A DNA stretch of 64,000 nt, from the NCBI GenBank assembly GCA_943914405.1, contig CALUBX010000002.1:1-64000 (forward strand), written 5' to 3'. The notes under the pieces are model-generated. The model saw only the letters and a program-made list of their open reading frames with translations. It made no database searches and had not been told where the DNA came from. The DNA comes from an uncultured Hyphomicrobiales bacterium (GTDB lineage: Bacteria; Pseudomonadota; Alphaproteobacteria; Rhizobiales; Rhizobiaceae). Position numbers and translations under genes: made by a program. Positions 19,464 to 27,864 of this stretch are shown piece by piece; position 1 is the first letter of the stretch; each line of letters opens with the position of its first letter.

Positions 19464-21380
19464 ATGCGGAGCCGATATTTCGAGACCTATGAGGCGTGGC
19501 GGAGCGATCCGGAGGCGTTCTGGCGGGAGGCTGCGAAGGCCATCGACTGGTTCCGCCCGCCGGAGACAATCTTCGATCGGAGTGCCGGCGTCTACGGCCG
19601 CTGGTTTACGGATGCGGAAACCAATACCTGCTACAACTGCCTCGACCGGCATGTGGAGGGCGGGCGCGGTGATCAACTCGCCTTCATCCACGACAGTGCG
19701 ATGACCGGACGGGTCCGCCGCTTTACCTACCGCGAGACACTCGACGAGGTGACTGCGATCGCGGCCGTGTTTCGAAAGCTCGGCATCGGCAAGGGTGACC
19801 GGGTCGTGATCTACATGCCCATGGTACCGGAGGCTGTGTTTGCCATGCTTGCATGCGCCCGCTTGGGGGCCGTTCATTCGGTGGTGTTCGGCGGGTTTGC
19901 TGCACAGGAACTGGCGGCGAGGCTGAACGATTCGGAAGCGAAACTGGTGGTAGGCGCGAGTTGCGGCCTGGAGCCGGGACGAATCGTTCCGTACAAGCCT
20001 CTCATCGACCAGGCGATTGCAATGGCTCGCTCGAAGCCGAACCATTGCCTTATCCTGCAGAGGGACGAGCTGCACGCGGAACTCCGGCCCGAGCAGGGCG
20101 ACTTGGACTTTGCTGGCGAGGTGGACCAGGTTCGGGGAACATCGATCGACTGCATGGCCGTCAGCGCCACCGATCCGCTTTATATTCTCTATACGTCCGG
20201 CACGACCGGGCAGCCGAAGGGCGTGGTGCGTGACAATGGCGGTCACATGGTGGCGCTCCATTGGAGCATGAGCAATATCTTTGGCGTAATGTCGGGAGAG
20301 GTGTTCTGGGCTGCCTCGGATATCGGCTGGGTGGTGGGCCATTCCTACATCGTTTACGGGCCGCTCCTTGCGGGAAACACGAGTGTGATCTTCGAAGGCA
20401 AACCGGTGGGCACACCCGATGCCGGCACCTTCTGGCGCGTTGCCGCGGACCATGACGTCAAGGTGTTTTTCACGGCGCCGACCGCATTCCGCGCCATTCG
20501 CCGAGACGATCCAGAGGGAGAACTAATTAAGCGCCATGACCTGAGCGGTTTGCGGGCTCTTTTCCTTGCCGGCGAGCGGGCCGATTCGGAAACGCTGAAA
20601 TGGGCGGAGCAGAAGCTCAACGTGCCTGTCATCGATCACTGGTGGCAGACCGAGACGGGATGGCCGGCCGCTGCGAACACGCTCGGTCTGGGGCTGATGC
20701 CGTTCAAATATGGGTCGCCGACGCGCCCGATGCCTGGATATGCAATCGAAGTGCTCGATGATTCAGGGCACGAAGTTCCCGCTGGAACGCTCGGCAACCT
20801 GGTGATCCGCCTGCCGCTTCCTCCGGGCTGCCTGCCGAGTTTCTGGAACGCCCATGATCGCTTTCGCGAGAGCTGCCTTTCGGAATTTCCGGGCTACTAC
20901 AAGACGGCAGATGCGGGGATGATCGACGAGGACGGCTATCTATTCGTCATGGCGCGTACCGACGACATCATCAACTGCGCGGGCCACCGGCTGTCCACCG
21001 GGGCCATGGAAGAGGTTTGCGCCAAACACCCTGATGTGGCGGAATGTGCCGTGATAGGCGTCCAAGACAAGCTCAAGGGACAGATCCCTTGCGGTTTCCT
21101 GGTTCTCAAGAACCACGTTTCACGGGAAACAGGCGACATCGAAAAGGAAGTGGCCCAGCTTGTGAGGAGCGAGATCGGCCCCGTGGCGGCCTTCAAATCG
21201 ATTCTGATTGTTCCGAAGCTTCCGAAGACCCGATCAGGCAAGGTTCTCCGCGGCACAATGCAGAAGATCGCGGATGACATGCCTTGGACGATGCCGGCAA
21301 CGATCGAGGATCCGTCGGTTCTCGATGTCATCGCCGCGCTTCTGAAGACGAGGGGAAATGCGCAGACGGAGTCGGTCTAA
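19464..21380 (+). CDS. prpE: Propionyl-CoA synthetase
   Basis: A 638-residue AMP-forming acyl-CoA synthetase of the PrpE type, which activates propionate to propionyl-CoA. It has the ATP-binding YTSGTTGQPKG segment (A3), the WWQTETGWP core typical for PrpE against Acs, and the catalytic lysine in the C-terminal [11 protein letters not shown]. It is about as long as E. coli PrpE. A variable C-terminal loop (NHVSRETGD) is encoded through a parS-like site. No methylcitrate-cycle or propionyl-CoA carboxylase genes adjoin it. It converges with the BrnA-like gene. Confidence 0.94.
   Translation: MRSRYFETYEAWRSDPEAFWREAAKAIDWFRPPETIFDRSAGVYGRWFTDAETNTCYNCLDRHVEGGRGDQLAFIHDSAMTGRVRRFTYRETLDEVTAIAAVFRKLGIGKGDRVVIYMPMVPEAVFAMLACARLGAVHSVVFGGFAAQELAARLNDSEAKLVVGASCGLEPGRIVPYKPLIDQAIAMARSKPNHCLILQRDELHAELRPEQGDLDFAGEVDQVRGTSIDCMAVSATDPLYILYTSGTTGQPKGVVRDNGGHMVALHWSMSNIFGVMSGEVFWAASDIGWVVGHSYIVYGPLLAGNTSVIFEGKPVGTPDAGTFWRVAADHDVKVFFTAPTAFRAIRRDDPEGELIKRHDLSGLRALFLAGERADSETLKWAEQKLNVPVIDHWWQTETGWPAAANTLGLGLMPFKYGSPTRPMPGYAIEVLDDSGHEVPAGTLGNLVIRLPLPPGCLPSFWNAHDRFRESCLSEFPGYYKTADAGMIDEDGYLFVMARTDDIINCAGHRLSTGAMEEVCAKHPDVAECAVIGVQDKLKGQIPCGFLVLKNHVSRETGDIEKEVAQLVRSEIGPVAAFKSILIVPKLPKTRSGKVLRGTMQKIADDMPWTMPATIEDPSVLDVIAALLKTRGNAQTESV
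21116..21131. other. parS-like site 4 (inside prpE)
   Basis: CGTTTCACGGGAAACA matches the parS consensus at 14 of 16 positions, with changes at positions 1 and 10. It lies about 15.6 kb right of the putative origin, in the coding sequence of prpE. The weaker central base change makes binding less certain than for sites 1-3. Confidence 0.6.
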
Positions 21381-21400
21381 GGAAATGTCTGCTTCGGTGA

Positions 21401-21634
21401 TTAGCGCGCAGCCGTCATGGCTGCGCGAAGAGCGTCGTTGATCCTGTCCTGCCAGCCGGGGCCATCTTCCTGAAACCAAGCCAGGACATCGCTGTCTATC
21501 CGCAGGGATACGCTTTCACGGCTATGCGGGACCGGCGGTCTTTCAACGGCTGGCGCAGGTTTCTTGGGTGCAGGCTTGAACAAGGCTTCTGCCGCATCGA
21601 GCGGATTGGTCGGTCTGCGGGGTGTGGATGCCAC
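21401..21634 (-). CDS. BrnA-like (DUF4415 family) small protein, possible orphan antitoxin
   Basis: A 77-residue protein. The C-terminal half (about residues 40-73: ESVSLRIDSDVLAWFQEDGP, then WQDRINDALRAAM) matches the BrnA-type ribbon-helix-helix antitoxin fold. The N-terminal half is Pro/Ala/Lys-rich and probably disordered. The start is a GTG at 21634 with GGAGGG nine bases upstream. BrnA normally represses brnTA and neutralises the RNase toxin BrnT; no brnT lies on either side, since the neighbours are trcR upstream and prpE downstream. It could be a solitary DNA-binding regulator. Confidence 0.75.
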   Translation of the reverse strand: MASTPRRPTNPLDAAEALFKPAPKKPAPAVERPPVPHSRESVSLRIDSDVLAWFQEDGPGWQDRINDALRAAMTAAR

Positions 21635-21672
21635 GTCCTTGTTCCCTCCAGCTGGGGATCAAACGGGGACGA

Positions 21673-22380
21673 TCAGAAGCGATCGTCGTCCTCGTCGTCC
21701 TGGCGCGTCGACTTGAGCGAGGAGAGCTTTGCGAACACGGCATCCGCATCGATCTCCTTTTCCTCCTCACGGTCGCTTCGGTAGCTGAAGCCGAGGTTTT
21801 CGGTTTCCGATGCCGGCTGAAGCGAAGCGCCCAGTTCGGCTGCTGTCGGCAGAGGACGGCCCTTCGATGCCCTTTCCACTTCCAAGTCGAGGTCAATCTG
21901 GCTGCAGAGGCCAAGGGTTACCGGATCCATCGGCGTCAGGTTAGCGGCGTTCCAGTGGGTGCGCTCGCGGATCTGTTCGATGGTGGACTTGGTGGTACCG
22001 ACCAGACGGGATATCTGGGCGTCCTTCAGTTCCGGATGGTTGCGCACCAGCCAGAGAATGGCGTTGGGACGATCCTGGCGCTTCGAGACCGGCGTGTAAC
22101 GCGGGCCGCGGCGCTTGGATTCCGGAACGCGCACCTTCGGGTCGGAAAGCTTCAGCCGGTAATTGACATCAGCTTCTCCGCGCTGGATCTCGTCGCGAGA
22201 CAGCTGGCCGGTTGCAATCGGGTCCAGGCCCTTGATGCCCTGTGCTGCTTCGCCATCTGCGATCGCCTTCACCTCAAGGGGGTGCAGCTTGCAGAACTGG
22301 GCAATCTGGTCGAAGGAAAGGGCGGTGTTGTCAACCAGCCAGACGGCGGTCGCCTTCGGCATAAGCAGCTGTTGAGCCAT
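21673..22380 (-). CDS. trcR: Cell cycle transcriptional regulator TrcR (DUF1013)
   Basis: A 235-residue DUF1013 protein, nearly restricted to alphaproteobacteria. In Caulobacter the family member TrcR associates with RNA polymerase and affects cell-cycle gene expression and antibiotic tolerance. It has the hallmark N-terminus MAQQLLMPKATAVWLVDNTALSFDQIA, a central conserved basic segment, a helix-turn-helix-like region (about 115-145: RLVGTTKSTIEQIRERTH), and an acidic tail with six Asp/Glu residues near the end. It is probably transcribed with the BrnA-like gene 38 bp downstream and is divergent from acs. Confidence 0.92.
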   Translation of the reverse strand: MAQQLLMPKATAVWLVDNTALSFDQIAQFCKLHPLEVKAIADGEAAQGIKGLDPIATGQLSRDEIQRGEADVNYRLKLSDPKVRVPESKRRGPRYTPVSKRQDRPNAILWLVRNHPELKDAQISRLVGTTKSTIEQIRERTHWNAANLTPMDPVTLGLCSQIDLDLEVERASKGRPLPTAAELGASLQPASETENLGFSYRSDREEEKEIDADAVFAKLSSLKSTRQDDEDDDRF

Positions 22381-22602
22381 GGATATAGTTCCTCTGTCCG
22401 TCCGCGCCGGTGTCGCGGGCCGTGGGTATCAACCACAAATTTCCGGGAATTCATCGCCGATATAATCCAAAAGCGGTGCGATTGCAATTCTTGATGCAGG
22501 ATGGTCCTTTGTCTAATTGCCGGCCCTGCCCCAACTGCTATGAATGGCGCACATACCGCCCGGGTCCCCAAGGTCGGCATCAGGGCAAGCAGGGAGGAAT
22601 GC

Positions 22603-24558
22603 ATGTCTGAAAAGCTTTATCCGGTTCCGAAGGCCACAAAAGCCAAAGCGCTCATCGACCAAGCGAAATATGAGAAATGGTACGAGGAGAGCATCGAGAA
22701 CCCGGACAAGTTCTGGGGCAAGCACGGTAAGCGGATTGACTGGTTCAAGCCCTATACCAAGGTCAAGAACACTTCGTTCAAGGGCAAGGTGTCGATCAAG
22801 TGGTTCGAGGACGGCCTGACCAACGTTTCCTACAACTGCATCGACCGTCATCTGAAGACGCATGGGGAACGCACCGCGATCATCTGGGAAGGCGACAACC
22901 CTTATATCGACAAGAAGATCACCTATAATCAGCTCTACGACCAGGTCTGCCGCATGGCAAACGTGCTGAAGAAGCACGGCGTCAAGAAGGGCGACCGGGT
23001 GACGATCTACATGCCGATGATCCCGGAAGCGGCCTATGCGATGCTGGCTTGCGCCCGTATCGGCGCTGTACATTCCGTCGTGTTCGGTGGCTTTTCGCCG
23101 GAAGCGCTGGCCGGCCGCATCATCGACTGCCAATCGACCTTCGTGATCACCTGCGACGAAGGCGTGCGCGGCGGAAAGCCGGTGCCGCTCAAGGAAAACA
23201 CCGATACGGCGATCCGAATCGCGGCCAAGCAGTATGTCACGGTCAACAAAGTCCTCGTCGTGCGTCGCACGGGCGGCAAGACGAACTGGGCACCCGGCCG
23301 CGACCTTTGGTACCACCAGGAAATCTCCACCGTAAAAGGCCATTGCGAGCCAGCCAAAATGAAGGCGGAGGACCCGCTCTTCATCCTGTACACATCAGGC
23401 TCCACCGGGAAACCAAAAGGCGTCCTGCATACGACGGGCGGCTATCTGGTCTACGCGGCAATCACCCATGAATACACGTTCGACTATCATGACGGAGATA
23501 TTTACTGGTGCACAGCCGATGTCGGCTGGGTCACCGGCCACTCCTATCTCGTCTACGGGCCGCTGGCGAACTGCGCCACGACGCTGATGTTTGAAGGCGT
23601 GCCGAACTTCCCTGATCAGGGCCGGTTCTGGGAGATCGTCGATAAGCACAAGGTCAACATCTTCTACACGGCACCGACGGCAATCCGCTCCTTGATGGGG
23701 GCGGGCGACGAGTTCGTGAAGCGGTCCTCACGCGAGAGCCTGCGGCTTCTCGGAACGGTCGGCGAACCGATCAATCCCGAAGCCTGGGAATGGTATTACA
23801 ACGTCGTCGGCGACAAGCGTTCGCCGATCGTGGATACGTGGTGGCAGACAGAGACTGGCGGCCACATGATCACCCCCCTGCCCGGCGCGACCGACCTCAA
23901 ACCCGGCTCGGCCACCAAGCCGTTCTTCGGCGTCCAGCCGCAGCTGGTCGACAGCGAAGGCAGGGTGCTGGAGGGTGCGGCCGACGGAAACCTTTGCATC
24001 ATCGACAGCTGGCCCGGCCAGATGCGCACCGTTTATGGCGATCATGAGCGGTTCATTCAGACGTATTTTTCCACCTACAAGGGAAAATATTTCACCGGTG
24101 ATGGCTGCCGTCGCGACGAGGACGGCTATTACTGGATCACCGGCCGCGTCGATGACGTTCTCAACGTTTCTGGCCACCGGCTGGGAACCGCGGAAGTGGA
24201 ATCGGCACTCGTGTCGCACAATCTGGTTTCGGAAGCTGCGGTTGTTGGTTATCCGCACAGCATCAAGGGCCAGGGCATTTATTGCTACGTCACCCTGATG
24301 GCGGGCAATGAGGGCACCGACGAGCTTCGCCAGCAACTGGTCAAACACGTCCGACAGGAAATCGGCCCGATCGCTGCGCCGGACAAGATCCAGTTCGCAC
24401 CGGGCCTGCCCAAAACCCGGTCGGGCAAGATCATGCGTCGTATCCTGCGTAAGATCGCCGAGGACGACTTTGGTGCCTTGGGCGACACCTCGACTTTGGC
24501 GGACCCCAGCGTGGTCGATGATCTGATTGCCAACCGCCAGAACAAGGCGGCGGATTGA
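22603..24558 (+). CDS. acs: Acetyl-CoA synthetase (AMP-forming)
   Basis: A 651-residue Acs that converts acetate, ATP and CoA to acetyl-CoA. It shows the P-loop-like [14 protein letters not shown] (A3), [16 protein letters not shown] (substrate pocket) and the C-terminal acetylation-site lysine in [12 protein letters not shown]. The ATG at 22603 has AGGGAGGA just upstream and is preferred to an in-frame start 102 bases earlier. It is divergent from trcR and converges with a secreted nuclease gene ten bases away. Confidence 0.97.
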   Translation: MSEKLYPVPKATKAKALIDQAKYEKWYEESIENPDKFWGKHGKRIDWFKPYTKVKNTSFKGKVSIKWFEDGLTNVSYNCIDRHLKTHGERTAIIWEGDNPYIDKKITYNQLYDQVCRMANVLKKHGVKKGDRVTIYMPMIPEAAYAMLACARIGAVHSVVFGGFSPEALAGRIIDCQSTFVITCDEGVRGGKPVPLKENTDTAIRIAAKQYVTVNKVLVVRRTGGKTNWAPGRDLWYHQEISTVKGHCEPAKMKAEDPLFILYTSGSTGKPKGVLHTTGGYLVYAAITHEYTFDYHDGDIYWCTADVGWVTGHSYLVYGPLANCATTLMFEGVPNFPDQGRFWEIVDKHKVNIFYTAPTAIRSLMGAGDEFVKRSSRESLRLLGTVGEPINPEAWEWYYNVVGDKRSPIVDTWWQTETGGHMITPLPGATDLKPGSATKPFFGVQPQLVDSEGRVLEGAADGNLCIIDSWPGQMRTVYGDHERFIQTYFSTYKGKYFTGDGCRRDEDGYYWITGRVDDVLNVSGHRLGTAEVESALVSHNLVSEAAVVGYPHSIKGQGIYCYVTLMAGNEGTDELRQQLVKHVRQEIGPIAAPDKIQFAPGLPKTRSGKIMRRILRKIAEDDFGALGDTSTLADPSVVDDLIANRQNKAAD

Positions 24559-24568
24559 GCTATCCCAA

Positions 24569-25015
24569 TTACTCCGTGTCGCAAACCTCGCGTGGTTTGC
24601 GGCCTCCGTCATAGCGCGTAGCTAAACCTGCGAGGATCAGGTCGCCACCGATGCTGCGACCGTCTGACAGGGTCACGTCTGCAACTATCCGGCCGAAATA
24701 TTTGTCGCCGGAGATCCGGGTCAACTGCACCTGCGGGGAGGACGAGGCCATCTCTTCCAGCGCATGGCGCGCATCCTGGGCGACCGCGCGAACGCTTTCG
24801 CAGCGGGAGTGGATTTCAGCCGTGTCGATGCCGCGGATCCGGACATAGACTTCCATCTTCTGCTGCGGCCAGGGACGAGCTTCTACAAGAATGGTGTCGC
24901 CGTCGATGACGCGAATGATTTGCGCCGTTACCGGCCCGGTGATTTCTTCACGCGCATGGACTTGCGTGAGGGCCGGCAGAGCCAGGAAGCAGAGGATCGA
25001 AAGCAACGAGCGCAT
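24569..25015 (-). CDS. Secreted thermonuclease (staphylococcal nuclease-like) family protein
   Basis: A 148-residue SNase-fold protein with a Sec signal peptide (residues 1-21, cleaved after QVHA). It has the conserved VIDGDTI core and the IRGIDTAEI segment with the Arg/Asp pair typical of SNase homologues, then the ISGDKYFGRIVADV strand. It may be a periplasmic nuclease, but family members of unknown activity are common in rhizobia. It converges with acs. Confidence 0.85.
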   Translation of the reverse strand: MRSLLSILCFLALPALTQVHAREEITGPVTAQIIRVIDGDTILVEARPWPQQKMEVYVRIRGIDTAEIHSRCESVRAVAQDARHALEEMASSSPQVQLTRISGDKYFGRIVADVTLSDGRSIGGDLILAGLATRYDGGRKPREVCDTE

Positions 25016-25063
25016 GAAAGGAATAAATTCCGGATTGCGCAGCGAGTCAATAGGAATATTTAC

Positions 25064-25282
25064 TTAGAAGTCGATCGCGCGACCGTTGATCTCCCAGTCG
25101 CCGAATCGTGCGGGATCTGCGCCGCCGCGGCCGCCGAATTCCTCGGCAAGTTGTTTGGGCTGCGCCTGCGTGCGCCGTTGCTCTGCTTCCTGCAATGCCC
25201 GCTCGGCAGCGGGCGAGAGAACTTTATCCGGAACGGCTTCGCCGGTGGGGGCTGCTGCATTGTCGTTGTCTGCAGTCTGCAT
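25064..25282 (-). CDS. Succinate dehydrogenase assembly factor 4-like protein (DUF1674)
   Basis: A 72-residue DUF1674 protein. The conserved C-terminal signature is GGRGGADPARFGDWEINGRA, ending in IDF. Homologues are SDHAF4/Sdh8, which help mature the flavinated SdhA subunit. The N-terminal part is acidic and of low complexity. The start at 25282 (MQTADN) is preferred to a TTG two codons earlier because GGAG lies seven bases before it. Neighbours are a nuclease gene downstream and divergent htpX; no sdh genes are nearby. Confidence 0.9.
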   Translation of the reverse strand: MQTADNDNAAAPTGEAVPDKVLSPAAERALQEAEQRRTQAQPKQLAEEFGGRGGADPARFGDWEINGRAIDF

Positions 25283-25410
25283 GACCAATCTCCAGACAGT
25301 TTATTGAAAACCTGGTGTGAACGGGCCACATCATAGGCGGATTTGATTGAATGGGAACCCGCTGGTGACAACAGAGCCGGTGCGGCTATGCGGCAAAAGG
25401 AGAAATGACG

Positions 25411-26376
25411 ATGAACATGATGCGCACCGCCATGCTTCTGGCCTTCATGACAGCGCTTTTCATGGGCGTGGGTTTCCTGATCGGCGGGCGCGGCGGCATG
25501 ATGATCGCGCTGCTGATCGCCGCCGGCATGAACCTCTTCTCCTACTGGAACTCGGACAAGATGGTGCTGTCAGCTTATCGCGCACAGGAAGTGGACGAGC
25601 GCAACGCGCCGGAGTTCTACCAGATCATCCGGCAACTTGCCGCCAATGCCGGGCTGCCGATGCCCAAGGTCTATGTCTATGACAATCCGCAGCCGAACGC
25701 CTTCGCCACCGGCCGTAACCCCGAGAATGCCGCAGTTGCCGCCTCCACGGGCCTTCTCCAGATGCTGAGCCACGAGGAAGTGGCGGGCGTAATGGCGCAC
25801 GAACTGGCGCATGTGCAGAACCGCGATACGCTGACGATGACGATTACGGCCACCCTTGCCGGTGCGATTTCTATGCTCGGCAACTTTGCCTTCTTTTTCG
25901 GCGGAAACCGGGAAAACAACAGCAATCCGCTCGGCTTCATCGGCGTTCTTATCGCCATGATCGTGGCGCCGCTTGCTGCCATGCTGGTGCAGATGGCGAT
26001 CAGCCGGACGCGAGAATATTCCGCCGACCGCCGTGGCGCGGAGATCTGCGGCAACCCTCTGGCGCTTGCGTCTGCGTTGGCGAAGATCGCCGGCACCGCT
26101 CATCAGATCCCGAACTATGATGCCGAGCGCAATCCGGCGACGGCGCACATGTTCATCATCAATCCTCTTTCAGGGGAGCGGATGGACAACCTATTTTCGA
26201 CCCATCCGGATACCGGAAATCGGATCGCTGCCCTGCAGCAGATGGCGGCCGAGTTCGGTGTCGGCGCCTCGACGTCTCCGCTCCGGACTGATAGACCCCA
26301 CCGCACCGCGCGTTCCGTTCCCAACACAGGCTGGGGCCGCGGCCCCGACGAACCGCGTAAAGGTCCCTGGTCCTGA
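25411..26376 (+). CDS. htpX: Membrane zinc protease HtpX
   Basis: A 321-residue M48B metalloprotease of the inner membrane that degrades misfolded membrane proteins under stress. Two N-terminal membrane segments (about residues 5-23 and 27-45) precede the zinc motif HELAH at about 130-134. Two more hydrophobic stretches (about 145-167 and 175-198) and the third ligand Glu in [14 protein letters not shown] follow. An in-frame ATG at 25405 lies two bases after AGGAG, so the ATG at 25411 is the better start. The stop TGA overlaps the rsmB start by one base (TGATG). Confidence 0.95.
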   Translation: MNMMRTAMLLAFMTALFMGVGFLIGGRGGMMIALLIAAGMNLFSYWNSDKMVLSAYRAQEVDERNAPEFYQIIRQLAANAGLPMPKVYVYDNPQPNAFATGRNPENAAVAASTGLLQMLSHEEVAGVMAHELAHVQNRDTLTMTITATLAGAISMLGNFAFFFGGNRENNSNPLGFIGVLIAMIVAPLAAMLVQMAISRTREYSADRRGAEICGNPLALASALAKIAGTAHQIPNYDAERNPATAHMFIINPLSGERMDNLFSTHPDTGNRIAALQQMAAEFGVGASTSPLRTDRPHRTARSVPNTGWGRGPDEPRKGPWS

Positions 26377-27761
26377 TGGACAACAAGAAGAAGAACCGCA
26401 AGCCTCAGTCCCGCGACCGGGCACCCTCTCCGCAGGCTACCGCTGCCTACAAGCCCGGACTGGAGGTCCGCGCAACGGCCGCCAAATTGCTGGCGGCGGT
26501 GATCGACCGCAAGATCTCCCTCGACGGCATGCTGGATCCCGTTCACGGCAATCCCGCCTACAAAGCGCTTAACGATGCGGACCGCGCTCTCGCCCGCGCT
26601 ATGGTGACCACTGCGCTACGGCATCTTCCTCGCCTTGATGCGGCGATCTCGCTGCTCCTCGATAGTCCTTTGCCGGAAGGCGCACGTACGTTGCAGCATG
26701 TCCTCGTCATTGCCGCGGCGCAGATCCTGCATCTGGACGTTCCGGCCCACGCTGCCGTCGATCTCGCCGTCGAGCAGGCAGACAGGGACCCGCGGACGCG
26801 GCGCTTTGCCAAGCTCGTCAACGCCGTCTTGCGCCGTCTTGATCGTGAGCGGGAGACGGTGCTGGCGCAGACCGGAGCCGTGTCTCCCGTTCCGCAATGG
26901 TTCAGAGAGAGGCTGGTGGCAGCCTATGGTGAGGTTGAGGCGGCGCGGATCGCGGAAGCGCAGCTCGTTCCGCCGATGATCGATCTCACGGTCAAGTCTG
27001 ATCCCGAACTTTGGGCGGAAAGGCTCGGCGCGGTGCTGTTGCCCACTGGAAGCCTGAGGCTACCGCCGTTCCAGGGCAGCGTTTCCGAGATCGATGGCTA
27101 TTCCGATGGCGCTTGGTGGGTTCAGGATGCGGCCTCCAGCATTCCGCCGAGGCTGTTTGGGGATCTGAAAGGCAAGCGCGTCGCAGATCTTTGCGCGGCG
27201 CCCGGCGGCAAGACCGCTCAACTCATTTCCGCCGGCGCAATCGTGACGGCGGTGGAGCAGTCGGCAAACCGCGTCCTGCGGCTCAAGCAAAACCTGCAGC
27301 GCCTCCAGATGCAGGCGGAGGTCCTGACCGAAGACTTGTTCACGTTCCAACCGGCGGAGCCTCTGGACGGCGTGCTTCTGGACGCACCCTGTTCCTCCAC
27401 CGGTACCACCCGCCGACACCCGGACGTCCTTTGGACCAAAGGTCCAGACGATATCGCAAAGCTCTCGGCCCTCCAGGAAAAGATGCTGCGGCACGCGTTG
27501 ACTCTGGTCAAGCCGGGTGGCCTCGTCGTGTTTTCCAACTGCTCTCTCGATCCCATGGAGGGCGAAGACCTCGTCGCAAAGGTGCTGTCCGACACGCCAG
27601 CGGTTCAGCGGGTTCCGCTCAACCCGAAGGAGTGGCCGGGGCTGGAGGAGGCGATCACGCCCACTGGAGAGATGCGCACGACGCCTGCCATGCTTCCCGC
27701 TGTCGGAAACGTCGCAGGCGGCATGGATGGCTTCTACGCCTGCGTACTGCGTGTCGGGTAA
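26376..27761 (+). CDS. rsmB: 16S rRNA (cytosine967-C5)-methyltransferase (RsmB family)
   Basis: A 461-residue RsmB/Fmu-type enzyme. An N-terminal basic tail leads to a NusB-like RNA-binding domain (about 27-165) and a C-terminal SAM-dependent methyltransferase domain with the SAM motif ADLCAAPGGKTAQL (about 270-283). The catalytic cysteines are in DAPCSSTGT and FSNCSLDPMEGED. Its start is coupled to the htpX stop. In Rhizobiales the pair htpX-rsmB is common and a heparinase-like gene follows, as here. Confidence 0.93.
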   Translation: MDNKKKNRKPQSRDRAPSPQATAAYKPGLEVRATAAKLLAAVIDRKISLDGMLDPVHGNPAYKALNDADRALARAMVTTALRHLPRLDAAISLLLDSPLPEGARTLQHVLVIAAAQILHLDVPAHAAVDLAVEQADRDPRTRRFAKLVNAVLRRLDRERETVLAQTGAVSPVPQWFRERLVAAYGEVEAARIAEAQLVPPMIDLTVKSDPELWAERLGAVLLPTGSLRLPPFQGSVSEIDGYSDGAWWVQDAASSIPPRLFGDLKGKRVADLCAAPGGKTAQLISAGAIVTAVEQSANRVLRLKQNLQRLQMQAEVLTEDLFTFQPAEPLDGVLLDAPCSSTGTTRRHPDVLWTKGPDDIAKLSALQEKMLRHALTLVKPGGLVVFSNCSLDPMEGEDLVAKVLSDTPAVQRVPLNPKEWPGLEEAITPTGEMRTTPAMLPAVGNVAGGMDGFYACVLRVG

Positions 27762-27864
27762 GACATTGTTCACCATATGAGCCGATCATTTGCATGATCT
27801 AAAAAGATGATTCCGCCCGTCCGGTCGGATCTTACAAATTCCTGCGGAGTACTCCAGGTTGACG

